A stretch of DNA of 64,000 bases from Hemileia vastatrix (taxonomy: Eukaryota; Basidiomycota; Pucciniomycetes; Pucciniales; Zaghouaniaceae): the NCBI GenBank assembly GCA_030280995.1, contig JASXTE010000008.1, positions 4,607,001 to 4,671,000 of the forward strand, read 5' to 3'. Below, one piece after another: positions 21,765 to 31,877 of the stretch. Both the position numbers and the translations under genes were made by a program. Every line of letters starts with the position of its first letter. The stretch's first letter is position 1. The notes under the pieces were generated by a model. It had not been told where the DNA came from. It saw only the letters and a list, made by a program, of their open reading frames with translations, and ran no database searches.

Positions 21765-23728
21765 ATGTCATCACCAATTCTTGATTTACCTGACTTTAAT
21801 CAACCATTTGTTTTATACAATGATGCCAGTTTAATTGGGCTTGGTGCTTCCATCCAATAAAAAAAAGTTATGAATGATAAAGTAGCAGAAGTAGTAATTT
21901 GTTATATTTCAAGAACGTTGAGAAAAAGTGAATCAAAATCAGGTTCCACTCAGCTTAAATGTTTAGCTGTAGTGTGGGCTCTAGAAAAGCTACATTATTA
22001 CCTAGATGACCAGAAATTTGAACTTGTAACTTACTGCAGTGCAGTTAAATCCCTTTTAAACTTTAAAACACCTAACAGACATATGTTCAGATGGAAGTTA
22101 GCTTTTCAGGAATACAGAGGGAGAATGAAAATAATTCATAGGGCCTGTATTGCTCACTCAAATGTGGATATGTTATCAAGGTTACCTTTTCCAAATGATG
22201 ACTCAAATACTGCATATGTTCCTGAAGATGAAATTATTCATATTCATGAGATATATTTGGTTGATATGGAGGAAGTGATATTACAGCTTATTCTGGATTC
22301 ATATGATAAGGACACTGACTTAAAAAAGTTATGCACCATATAAAATTATCCAAAGAAAGCTTCAATACAAGCATTAATTAAAACACTTCAACCAAAGTAC
22401 CAAAAGGCTTTGGAAAAAGGTAAATTTTCAATTGATGAAGGATATCTATATTATAGAAGAAAGTTGAGTAATGTCATTGTTATTCCTCCTTTTATGAAAG
22501 AAATCATCTTGAGAATTTCTCATGATGACATATTAGCTGGAAATTTTGATCATGAAAAAAACAATGGTCAGAATCAAAAACACTGCTTGATGGGTTAATA
22601 TGTCTGAAGACACCAAACTATATGTTGAATCCTGTGATTCTTTCTAAAAATCAAAAATATTGATTGGTAAAAGGGCTGGATTAATGCAACATACTGAATC
22701 TCCTGAGGCACCATTGATGATAATAAACATGGACTTTGTAACAGAACTACCCATTGCTGGGATAGACAGATATAACTTTTTTTGGGTTATTGTGGATAGA
22801 TTCACAAAGATGTGTAAATTTATCCCCACCCAAAGGATGTTTCCACCAAAGAATTAGCCTTCTTATGGTGGTTTCATATGTTTAATACTCCAGGTTTTCT
22901 TAAGGCCATAATCTCTGACAGGGACCCTAAATTTACTTCTGAATTTTGAATGTCTCCAATGGATGTTTGTGGTTGTGATCTGAAACTTTCTACTGCCCAT
23001 CATCCCCAAACTAATGTATTAGCTGAAAGAATGATTCAGACTTTATGTGACATGGTAAGAAGGTATTGCTCCCTTGGCCTTGAGTACAAAGACAATGACA
23101 TATATACTCTTATTGGGTTACCCTACTTCCTGGGTTGGAATTTGCATATAATAGCACTGTTCATTCCTTTACTCAGAAAATGCCTTTTGAGCTCTGGCTG
23201 GGATATGTTCCAAATACTCCCTCCCGAATTCTCAATAATAAAATACCCAAATTGGATTTACATCCTGGTGTAAAATCTTATCTTCAAATGCAACAACTTT
23301 TCAGAAGTCATGCTCAAAAATGTATTGAAAAATCCTTTGAATATGAGAAGAAGAGATAGGACAAATCCCATAAAGTATACACTTTCAAAAAGGGTGATTT
23401 AGTACTGATTTCTAAATTCCACTTCAATTTACAAGTTTATAACAAATTCAAAGACCCATTTGTAGGTCCAATTGTTGTCAGAAGAATGGCTGGTGATAAT
23501 GCAGTTGAATTTATTTTGTATTCACCATATGACAGAAAACATCCTGTTTTTCCAATATCTCTTTTGAAACCTTACACATCCAATAGTGATTTGTTTTCCA
23601 AAAGGAAGGGAAGACCAAAAAAGACCCCTAATGAAATCACTGAGACAGCAGAAATTGATAAGATTCTAAATGATAGGATAGTTACTGTTGAAAAAGGTAC
23701 TGAATATGTCAGTGTATCTAGTATATAA
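21765..23728 (+). pseudogene. Gypsy copy A: RNase H, integrase and C-terminal tail
   Basis: It resumes exactly where copy A was cut (SSPILDLPDFNQPFVLYNDA). RNase H follows (SGSTQLKCLAVVWALEKLHY, then TYCSAVKSLLNFKTPNRHM; the Asp usual in this motif, TDC, is Tyr). Integrase has INMDFVTELP with the first Asp (about 22730), ISDRDPKF with the second (about 22915) and HHPQTNVLAERMIQTL with the Glu (about 23025). The tail (FKKGDLVLISKFHFN, PVFPISLLKPYTSNSDLF, GRPKKTPNEITETAEIDKI) resembles an SH3-like domain leading to a chromodomain, but it stops at 23728. Several stops and shifts lie between 22340 and 23360. Not functional. Confidence 0.85.
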
Positions 23729-24689
23729 GTATTATTTTAATAGTATTTATTAATGGTCCTACTACTTATTTACAAATGATTTAGTGATTAAACATTAGGG
23801 GAAGACTATTAAAATATTTATACTCAAATAAAACTCACAATACTTGGATTTAAATGTGTGCTAGTGGTGGAAAATAGATAAATAGAATATAGTAATATCT
23901 TATATAATGATAATATCAATTTATAAAGGCTTTATAATATATTTCTAAATGATAATAAATTTGTTTAAATTTTTAATTGAATTTTAGTAAGTAAGTGATG
24001 TCTAATAACCAACAAAATCCACTGGAGTGCACAGACCTTCAATCCAGATGATGTCACTGCTTTCCCCGGCAATTACAGCACTGTGAGAGCACACCACCTC
24101 CCCATGGCGTCCACTTCAAGCAGATTAAACAAAAAAACCTCCAGTAAGGACCCTTTATCACAATTAATGATAACACAGACCCATACCATAAATAGAAAAT
24201 CCAGATAAAGCCGGATACCATAAAGAAACAGGTAAAATAACTAATCCAAAAGGAATAAAATGAAAACCAAAGAATATAAAAAAAACAAATTAAATTTCCA
24301 AGACCCCAAAAACATCCCCAAGCATCCATATTAAACCAGAAATGACCTCCCAGCCCATAAATCCTTGAATATCCATCCAAGGAAACAGATTAAGTTGTCT
24401 AAACTGAGTACATGCGCCTGAAATAGATGTATATGCTTCTGTAGGTGTTGTGAATCCACTTAATATGTCTATATGACCTAAAATAAGCAGAAAAACAAAG
24501 TTTATTGGCTATTAAGAGGCTAAAAACCACTTATAGACCTAAATATACATAATGTACTGCATATTTAATTGAATAAGAGATTTATGTATACATATAAGGT
24601 TTTGTATGTCAATAATTGATAAAATGGGCATCATCAGGAATAAAATTTTACTTAATTTAATTTTTTGAAAAACTAAATGAAGTTTTCAA
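23729..24689. other. No recognised gene; AT-rich
   Basis: 23729-24000 is AT-rich sequence after copy A where a 3' LTR might be expected; I could not match it to anything else in the window. 24046-24380 contains a Trp/Phe-rich minus-strand ORF (108 codons) with no domain; I treat it as chance. 24400-24690 shows nothing recognisable. Confidence 0.5.
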
Positions 24690-25640
24690 CTGATTTTTTT
24701 CCAATATTTAGTTGGACACTCTATCTATATCAATTTACTACTAGTACCATGATTGACCAAATTAAATCCTTATTTCCATATGCAGAATTGATCCCATATG
24801 GCTGGACCAGGCCAAAGGTGTCAACCACAAGTTTGAGAATTCTTCTGGTGGACACTTTTATGATGGACAGTAGTAGGGTGAAAGTCTTCTTTAGTTAATT
24901 TAGTATTCCTCATAAACATTTCCAACTTATTTTTGGACAAAAATCAGGTGGTAAGTTTGTCCATATCAAATTACTTCTAATGCCATGATTGACTAAAAAT
25001 TGATTCTCATTGCCATATAGAGAGTTGATCCCATATGACTGGATCTGGCAAAAGTGTCACCACAATTTTTTATAAACTTAAGTTTGAAAATTTTATGATG
25101 GAAAGTAATTGCAAGTCTTCTTCATTTCATCAAGTAATCCTCATAAAAATTTCCACCTGTATTTTGGCCAAACTTCAGGTGGACACTTTGGCCATATTAA
25201 ATTAATTTTAGATCCATGTTGATAAAAAACTGATACTTATTGCCATATATAGATATTAAACCCATCAGACTGTGCCTTTCCAAAAGTGTCTACCTGAATT
25301 ATGGCTAAACCTCAGTTGGACACTTTTATGATGCAGAGTAGCTAGGGCAAAAGTATTCTTCAGTTAATTTGGTATTCATAATAAATTTATCCTCCTGAAG
25401 TTTAGCCTAACTTGAGGTGGACAATTTCGGAAAGCACCAGTTAGTCACTATCCATAAAAAAAGTGTTCACCAAAATTTTGGCTAAACTTGTGGTGGACCC
25501 CTTTGATCAGCCACAGTCAGATGAGATCAACTCTTTAGTTGGGAATGAGGATGATTTTTTGGTCAATCATGGAAATAGAAGTAGTGTGATGTGGCCAAAT
25601 TACCCCCTTGAAGGTCAGACAAACCTCAGAAGGACACTTT
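24690..25640. repeat. Decayed tandem repeat, unit about 230-245 bp
   Basis: About four diverged units start near 24710, 24945, 25180 and 25420. Each contains a version of GGTGGACACTTT, then CCATGATTGAC, TTGCCATATAGA, GATCCCATATGACTGG and GTCTTCTTCAGTTAATTTGG in that order. The units are clearly related but differ by many substitutions and indels. An internal GGACACTTTTATGATGGA word occurs in the second part of the unit. No coding capacity. The GTGGAC word recalls the motif of the LTR elements, but the match is too short to link them. Confidence 0.7.
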
Positions 25641-26192
25641 TTAGCAGGGAGTAACTGAGAAAAATCCATTTATCAGAAGGAAAATCTCTTATTGGATAGA
25701 TGCCAAGGTTTCATAATTGTTTATTATGGTCAGTATTAATTTTGAAAGTGTCTGTCCAAGCAATTTCATTGCCCATCATGACTCATTTTGTTTTAAATGT
25801 TTCAAACTGCGTGATACAGTATTAAGGTGTCACATAGTATAATTAATTTCTATTAAGTTCCCTCCTATGATGCCTAAATTTATAATTTAATATCTTACAT
25901 AATAATTTTTTTTATATAAATTCATCAATATTTTATTTTATTATCAAATTTAATAGAGCAAGTATCCTGAATTATTATATATGCATAAGCTTAGGTTAGA
26001 TCAATTTGTGCTCAATTTGTGCTCATCAGAGGACCAAAATCAAGTTCTGGAGGATCAACTTGTGCATAATTTGGAATCATTTGATATTCTGTCTATGATC
26101 AATCTGAGAATAAATGTAAATCTAACTCTAATTTACTTATGTTTATAAAGTATTCATAAACCTGGCATATTTAAGGGACAATATAAATTTCA
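25641..26192. other. AT-rich, no gene seen
   Basis: No ORF of interest. A GTGCTCA-rich patch at 26005-26030 resembles sequence at 2760-2830, which is also next to a TGCTAGCA palindrome, so the two may be ends of related transposons. Confidence 0.4.
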
Positions 26193-26236
26193 AGAGAGGG
26201 GATTGCTAGCAATTAACCCCTACAATTCCCGTGGTG
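26193..26236. repeat. Palindromic terminal motif next to Gypsy copy B
   Basis: GGGGATTGCTAGCAATTAAC followed by CCC and AATTCCCGTGGTGA. It is the counterpart of 2959-3001. The pol frame of copy B is cut at RNase H exactly at this motif. Confidence 0.55.
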
Positions 26237-28020
26237 ACTTGTTTTTGATGGAGGGCAGCACCCAGACCAATAAAACTGGCATCAGTATATAAAACAAATG
26301 TCTGATTAAAGTCAGGTAAAGCAAAAATAGGTGCTGACATCAAACAGTGTTTCATAGTGTCAAAAGCTCTTTGTCTTTCAGTATTCCAGACAAAAGCAAC
26401 ATCCTTTCTAGTTAATTGGGTAAGGGGTAAATCTATAACTTGGTAATTTTTAATATACTGTCTATAGTATCCACACATTCCCAAAATACTTTGGAGCTCT
26501 CTCACAGTAGTAGGAGCCTTCACCTGTTGTATGGCTGCCACTTTGTTCTGGTCAACACATATCTGTAAGCCTGAAACAACATGACCAAGAACTTTTAAAG
26601 AATGGAAACCAAATTTACATTTCTTCAAGGCAAGTGTCATATTTATTTCATCCATTTTCTGGAAAACTTTACACAGGTGGCTAAGATGGTCCTCAAATGT
26701 TTTTGAGAATATAATGATATCATCTATATAAACCATCAGCCATCCTTCAATTATTTCTTGATGGAATGTGTTATCCATGACTTTTTGGAAAACTGAAGAA
26801 GAATTTTTAGGGCCAAAAGTCATCCTAATATACTTATAAATACCCATATGAGTGGCAATCATCAGAAAGTTCTGAGAATTTTTCTCAACAGGTACCTGGT
26901 GATATCCTTTGTTACCATCCAAACAGCTGATATATTTAGCTCCATGTAAAGTAGCATGTATAGAGCTAATTCTAGGTAAAGGGTAGATATCATCAACAGT
27001 ATAAGTGTTTAGTGCTCTATAATCGCCACATAACCTGGCTTTATCTTTCTCATAAGAAATTAGGACAGGTGAGATAACACAATATTTAGGTGTTTCAACT
27101 ACCTTTTCAATAATATTCATTTTCAAAAGGGTAGAGATATTGTCTTCAATATCTTTTCTCTTTGTGGGAGAAGCAGGATAAAGCTTCTTCTTTAAAATAG
27201 GTGGTATATCAGTTAATGGGCAAGAAAATGAAAGTTTTATTTCCTCTTTAACAAATCCCAGTTAATGTGAGCCATGAGCAAAGGCCATAGGAAAAGATTT
27301 TATCAAGTTAATGATGGAATCTTTATCCTCACCAGAAAGTTTTTCTCCAAAAAAAGCATTGTCAATTTCAGACATAAGGGCATGAATTTCCTTTGTAGAT
27401 ATTTCTTTATATTGAACCACAGAATTACATGTGTTTAATTCTGGTTTTAATAATTTTTTGGAGGAAGAAATCTTAAATTTCCTCTTCCCATTCTTCCCCA
27501 TTGTGAAACATTGGTTTGAGGGATCCAATTTTATGCCATATTTGGTTAAAATATCATTCCCTACAATAAAACAATTGCTTAAGTTATCATTTTTCATGAC
27601 AACAAAATCACAAATAGCTCTTACAAACCAATGGTTATATTTAAAAAACAATGTGGCTTTGTACTTACCAATGGGAGACAAAACATAGCCATAACCTCTC
27701 CAATTTTCAGAAATGATAGGCATCAGTTTTGATTTATAGTCATGATCCACTGAAGCAAGTGCTCTTTCAGAAACTACACTTCCTCCAGCTCCAGAATCCA
27801 GAACAACTTCAATTCTGGTTCCATTAATCAAGACTGGTGCCTTGAGAGGGGCAATAACAATTGAGTTATCCTCAATGTTCTTTATGATCTCAGCATCTTC
27901 AACTGTAGATAAATCATTATTATCAATATTAATAGTATTTAAATAATGAATATCTTCGTCCAGAATCAAGATTTCTTGTTGAGATTCATATGAAATATTG
28001 CTGGCACAATCACTTGACAT
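26237..28020 (-). pseudogene. Gypsy copy B: protease, RT and start of RNase H
   Basis: One frame from 28020 to 26237 is broken by a single TAA (27262-27264). The protease motif EVVLDSGAGGSVVSERA is at about 27790. RT follows with GDYRALNTYTVDDIYPLPRI (about 27010), FGPKNSSSVFQKV and an intact active site VYIDDIIIFS (about 26720). Next come LGHVVSGL, GYYRQYIKNY and RNase H up to VLYTDASFIGLGAALHQKQ. The frame then runs into the palindromic motif, so the rest of RNase H and integrase are missing. The catalytic residues of protease and RT are intact, making this the best-preserved copy of its family here, but truncation and the stop mean it cannot act alone. Copy A on the other strand is its relative. 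Confidence 0.9.
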
Positions 28021-30310
28021 AACATCCAGTGCTACTGTGTCATCAGCATGCTCCTCTGTTTGTTCTACAAGATTTATCTACTTGTCACAAACATGGCCTT
28101 TCTGCCAAGGCTTGTTGCACTTGAATAAAGTGTTTGTTGCATACTTCTTTGGTGCAACAGGGGCAGAAGGTTTACCAACCTTTTCCAGAGGTTTCTGTTG
28201 GTAAGTGGAGGGTTTCTCCAAAGGGGTCCTAGGAATAAATCTTCTGGCATCATACTTGTTGTTTAGAAGGATCTCATTGCAAGTATTAATGAAAGACGAG
28301 GGTTCTCTGGAGAACTAAGTCCTAGCCACTATCAAGTCTCTCAGAGACATTGGTGATTTATAAAGGATCCTGTCATTCCATAGCTCAAACTCCATATTTG
28401 GGTCCATTTCCATTAAGATTTTTACAAGTTTCATTAAGAAATCAATAGGTTTATCAGTAGAAGATCTATATCTAGTTTCCTCATACTGCCTTTGTTGAGC
28501 CATTCTGAACTTGGAGCTACCAAATTGTGCTTTAATCAATTTCTTCCAATCATCCCATGAGTAGTCATTCCCATCCAGGAGAACAGATTCACACTACATT
28601 AGGGCAACATTGGTAAACAATGAAATTAACTTGGACACAATTTCCTCATCTGGGAGTTTGTGAGAATTTTTTAAGTTATCAATTCTGCAAATAAATTGTT
28701 GCAAATCAGAGGAAGAATCACCATCAAATGTTGGGTACTGGTCAGGTTTTGGCCAATTCTTTTGATTTGAAGGAGTCTCCTTAGTAAAAGCTTGTTTTTG
28801 AAAAAGGAGCAGCTGTAACCTCTCTAGTTGTGTGGTAATCTCATTTTTAATCCCTCTGTTAAAGGTCCTGGTGCATCATTAATTTTTAATGGAAACTCAG
28901 GGGTATCAACATGTATTTCTGGAACTAATTTACTTGTAGATGAACTAGCCACAGGTAATTCTGGAGCATCCTGTACGATTTGTTCCTTCAAAGAAATCTC
29001 AGAATACTTTTGATCAATAAACAATGAGTTCAATTTCTTCTCAATGGTTGTTAGTCTAGTTTTCAATCTTGGAAGACTAGATAAACTCTCATTGATTGTT
29101 GCAAAAGATAACTGATTCTTATTTTGAAAAGATGAAAAATGGTCATTCAATCTTTTCAGATTCATCTTATCTATGTCCACCTCCTATCAACAGGCAGATA
29201 CAGTATCTTTCAGTTTAAACAAATCATTTTTGATATTTTTCCATAAAGCAACTTTCTTTTCATGGGTTGCTTTGTAATGAGACAATTCATCAGAGACTCT
29301 CTGTGATTCACTTCTTAATGCTTGATAACCCTGATCAGTTAACAAACTATTATATTTCTGATTCAATTGCATGTTGTTCATTATATGGTTGTGTTTGGCA
29401 ATAATATTTCTCAAATATTCATCATTGATATTAGCTACATCTGGAGTGTTTCTCAGTAAGGAAACAGAGTAACTTTCCAGCATCTCATGAAACTCAGGTT
29501 CAAGTGTCTCATCAATAATAGCCATATCAGGATTTATCATTGAAGTAGCAATCAGAACTAAAGGATTAGATACATTTTGAATTTGAGTAATTTGTCTACT
29601 GTTTTCTAGAGTTCTCACAGTCTCATATCCTCTTCCATAATTACCTCAGGGAACTTAATTAGTTACAAGAAATGGTACTTGAGAATCAATAGAGGGGCTT
29701 ACCGAGGTTTGCTGGGCAAGATAATATTGTCTTTTCTTCTTCTTCCTCCTTGGTAGCGATGAGGAGGTGTTGGGCTGACTTGGTTGTGTCTGGATGGACC
29801 TGCTTGGGGCGTCTGTTGGTTTTGAGCCAGGTAATCCCAATGAGTGTTCAGCCAATCCCACTGCCACTTGGATACTTCTACCTTCTCTGGCTGCTGGGGA
29901 GCCAATTGCTGAAGATCCCTGTGGGGAAGAGGTTTCCTCTTCTCTTGAAGAAAAGCATCTAATTTTCATACCTTTTCTTCTAGAGAATCTACCTTTGACC
30001 TCAATTTCAAGTTTTCTTCCTTAGTTCCTTTATATGTGTTGACAGGTTCTTTACTTGTTGAGGCAATGGCATCTTTTTTATCTTGAAGCCTTTTGGAAGT
30101 CCTTCTGGGGGGTTTATAATATGTTTCTGTTCCTGAGTTTCCACCAAAACTTCCACTTCCTCTATTTCTACATACTGATTGGGGAAATTATTGATTAATT
30201 TGAGCTAATTTTCTATTTAAATGGGAACTTACAGAAGTAGCCTCATCATAATCAATCAAATCCAATTCTCCTTCATGTGAAGCAGAGATGCCTTGATCAG
30301 TCATTTCTAC
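28021..30310 (-). pseudogene. Gypsy copy B: gag region
   Basis: The likely start is an ATG near 30303 (MTDQGISASHEGELDLIDYD), just after a possible splice acceptor (TTGCAG). A Ser/Pro-rich and basic part follows (29969-29655), then helical segments (29618-29187 and 29180-28824). The gag core is at 28539-28315 (AQFGSSKFRMAQQRQYEETR, then YRSSTDKPIDFLMKLVKI). A degenerate zinc knuckle is near 28100 (FKCNKPWQKGHVCDK, first Cys lost). At least five stops or shifts separate these pieces. The gag core matches 10680-10919 of copy A. Gag packages the element RNA; this copy cannot produce a continuous protein. Confidence 0.8.
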
Positions 30311-30319
30311 TTTTTTACT

Positions 30320-31148
30320 GCAATGAGAGAGGAGAAAATAAGATAATTTAATTTATATTTTTACTTTATATTAAAAAGAAAAATAATAAAATAAAAATTT
30401 TCAGGATAAAATCAACTAAAATAATAATCAATTTATTAATTCAAAACAATTTAAAACCAGGATTTTAATATAATCAACTGAAGAAATAAAATAAAAAATT
30501 TTTTTATTAACAATTTTATAAGAATTATTATCAGGATTTTTTAAATCAACTGAATACTTAACTACCAGGACTTAATTTCAACTTAAATAATTAAATATGA
30601 ATTTTTATAAAATTTTATTGTCAGGAAAATTTGTCAACTGAAACAAATAAAATTAAATTTATCAGGACAAAAGTCAACTGAATATAATAATTAATTTTTA
30701 AAATATAATTTTTATTACTTCTAGGATTAAGAACACAATTGCTGTATTATTGTCAACTAGGAAAAATAAAAAAATTAATAATAAAAATAATTCCAATTTA
30801 CTTGACACCCCCCCCTGTAAAATGAGCAAATTAATGCCACTTACAGAGTGCTGAGTAAAAGGAAATTCATAGAGAATGAAGAGTGCAAATTGACCCACTA
30901 ATAGTAATTTCAATAATTACCACGAAATATACAACGTTAAGTCAATATATGAACCTAAATTTTGGAGCGTGGTTCAATTCCCATTTGCAGAAAAAAATTT
31001 TGTCACATGATCTATGACGTTCATCGTTTTGTTGTTCACTCGTCCTTACAGGTACCTCAATTGCAATGGTCCCACGGCCTCCGGTTACTCAAGATATCAA
31101 TGAGCCGTTGATGATTTGGAAAGGCTTCCAATTGAAAAGGGGTCCTTT
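30320..31148. repeat. AT-rich region with a dispersed TCAGGA...TCAACTGA motif
   Basis: Between 30400 and 30770 a loose unit of about 60-70 bp recurs six or seven times: TCAGGAT, a few A/T bases, TCAACTGAA, then an A/T-rich spacer with AATAA. It lies directly upstream of the gag of copy B and could be its leader or LTR remnant. 30800-31148 has no recognised feature. Confidence 0.55.
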
Positions 31149-31877
31149 TGGTCTAGAAGTTTTATTAAAGGTTATATGAGGATTTTTTGGGTTTTAATGG
31201 ACTCTCAAAAAGTAAAGTACGTATTTCTCTTTAATCAAACTGAGTGTATTACTCAAATAATAAGAGGTAGTGTTAAATATTAATATATTTTATAGATTAG
31301 TTATACGTTGATGTAAGTACTAATGTTATAAAAGTATATAAATAGTAGTTGTGTTGTCTAAATGTAATAAGTAAGTAAGTAAGGAATGAATCAAAAAGAC
31401 AAAAAGGAAAGGCCTTTTATAGGCAAAATGTGAGAAATAAAACACGGAATTACCATCCCCTAGTACAAGAGTATGAGAGTAAGAAATTAATTAAAGAGAG
31501 TATGTGAAATAATATGAGTAAGTCTAAATAGTGCGTGAATAAAGGTATTTATTTAATTTTAAATAAAACTATGAACCCTTTAGTCCATCACAATTTAGTG
31601 TAAGAACATTTGATTTGAAATATAGAATCAATAAAATCTAATTAAAGGAATTTGAAAAAAGTATTTTTTTTCTTTTTATAATTTTATATATTTTTTTAAT
31701 ACTAATTTTTATTCCCATCTCATCTGTATTATTGAGCACGGTGTTTGGGAGTAAAAATATATGTGGGACAATTACTTATTTTTATTAATTAATTACTTAG
31801 TGTACTTAGTTAGTTCATTGTAATTAATACATAAGTATTTAATAAATAATTAATTATTAATAAGGATCTAAAAGGCA
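31149..31877. repeat. LTR-like repeat, family C, copy 1
   Basis: 729 bp, TGGTCTAGAAG to AAAAGGCA. A second copy of the same length is at 51113-51842 (730 bp), similar throughout, including GGGCCTTTTATAGGCAAAA and TTATTGAGCACSGTGTTNGG. TG/CA ends and size suggest a solo LTR. Neither copy has an obvious target duplication, so its element is not certain. It adjoins Gypsy lineage C here. Confidence 0.7.

Larger units (their letters stand above)
2959..23728 (+). mobile_element. Ty3/Gypsy retroelement copy A, twice interrupted
   Basis: The parts are 3002-3160 (gag N-terminal part), 10045-12920 (rest of gag, protease, RT) and 21765-23728 (RNase H, integrase, C-terminal tail). The split at 3160/10045 is a Harbinger insertion flanked by AAT. 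The split at 12920/21765 is an LTR element flanked by ATGT. Order and sequence match copy B (26237-30310, opposite strand). Many in-frame TGA, TAG and TAA codons and a changed RT active site (YIDT) show that this copy is long dead. I did not find LTRs at either end: the left edge abuts the palindromic motif at 2959-3001 and the right edge fades after 23728. Confidence 0.8.

Noticed and set aside
24054..24380. 108-codon minus-strand ORF rich in Trp and Phe
   Set aside because: No family resemblance, biased composition, and no homologue elsewhere in the window; left as unassigned sequence.
29750..30024. Plus-strand ORFs of 70 and 76 codons
   Set aside because: Antisense to the gag region of Gypsy copy B, with no cysteine cluster or other sign of an antisense gene.
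30966..30990. GGTTCAATTCCC word like a tRNA B box
   Set aside because: No A box at the right distance, no cloverleaf and no acceptor stem could be drawn around it.
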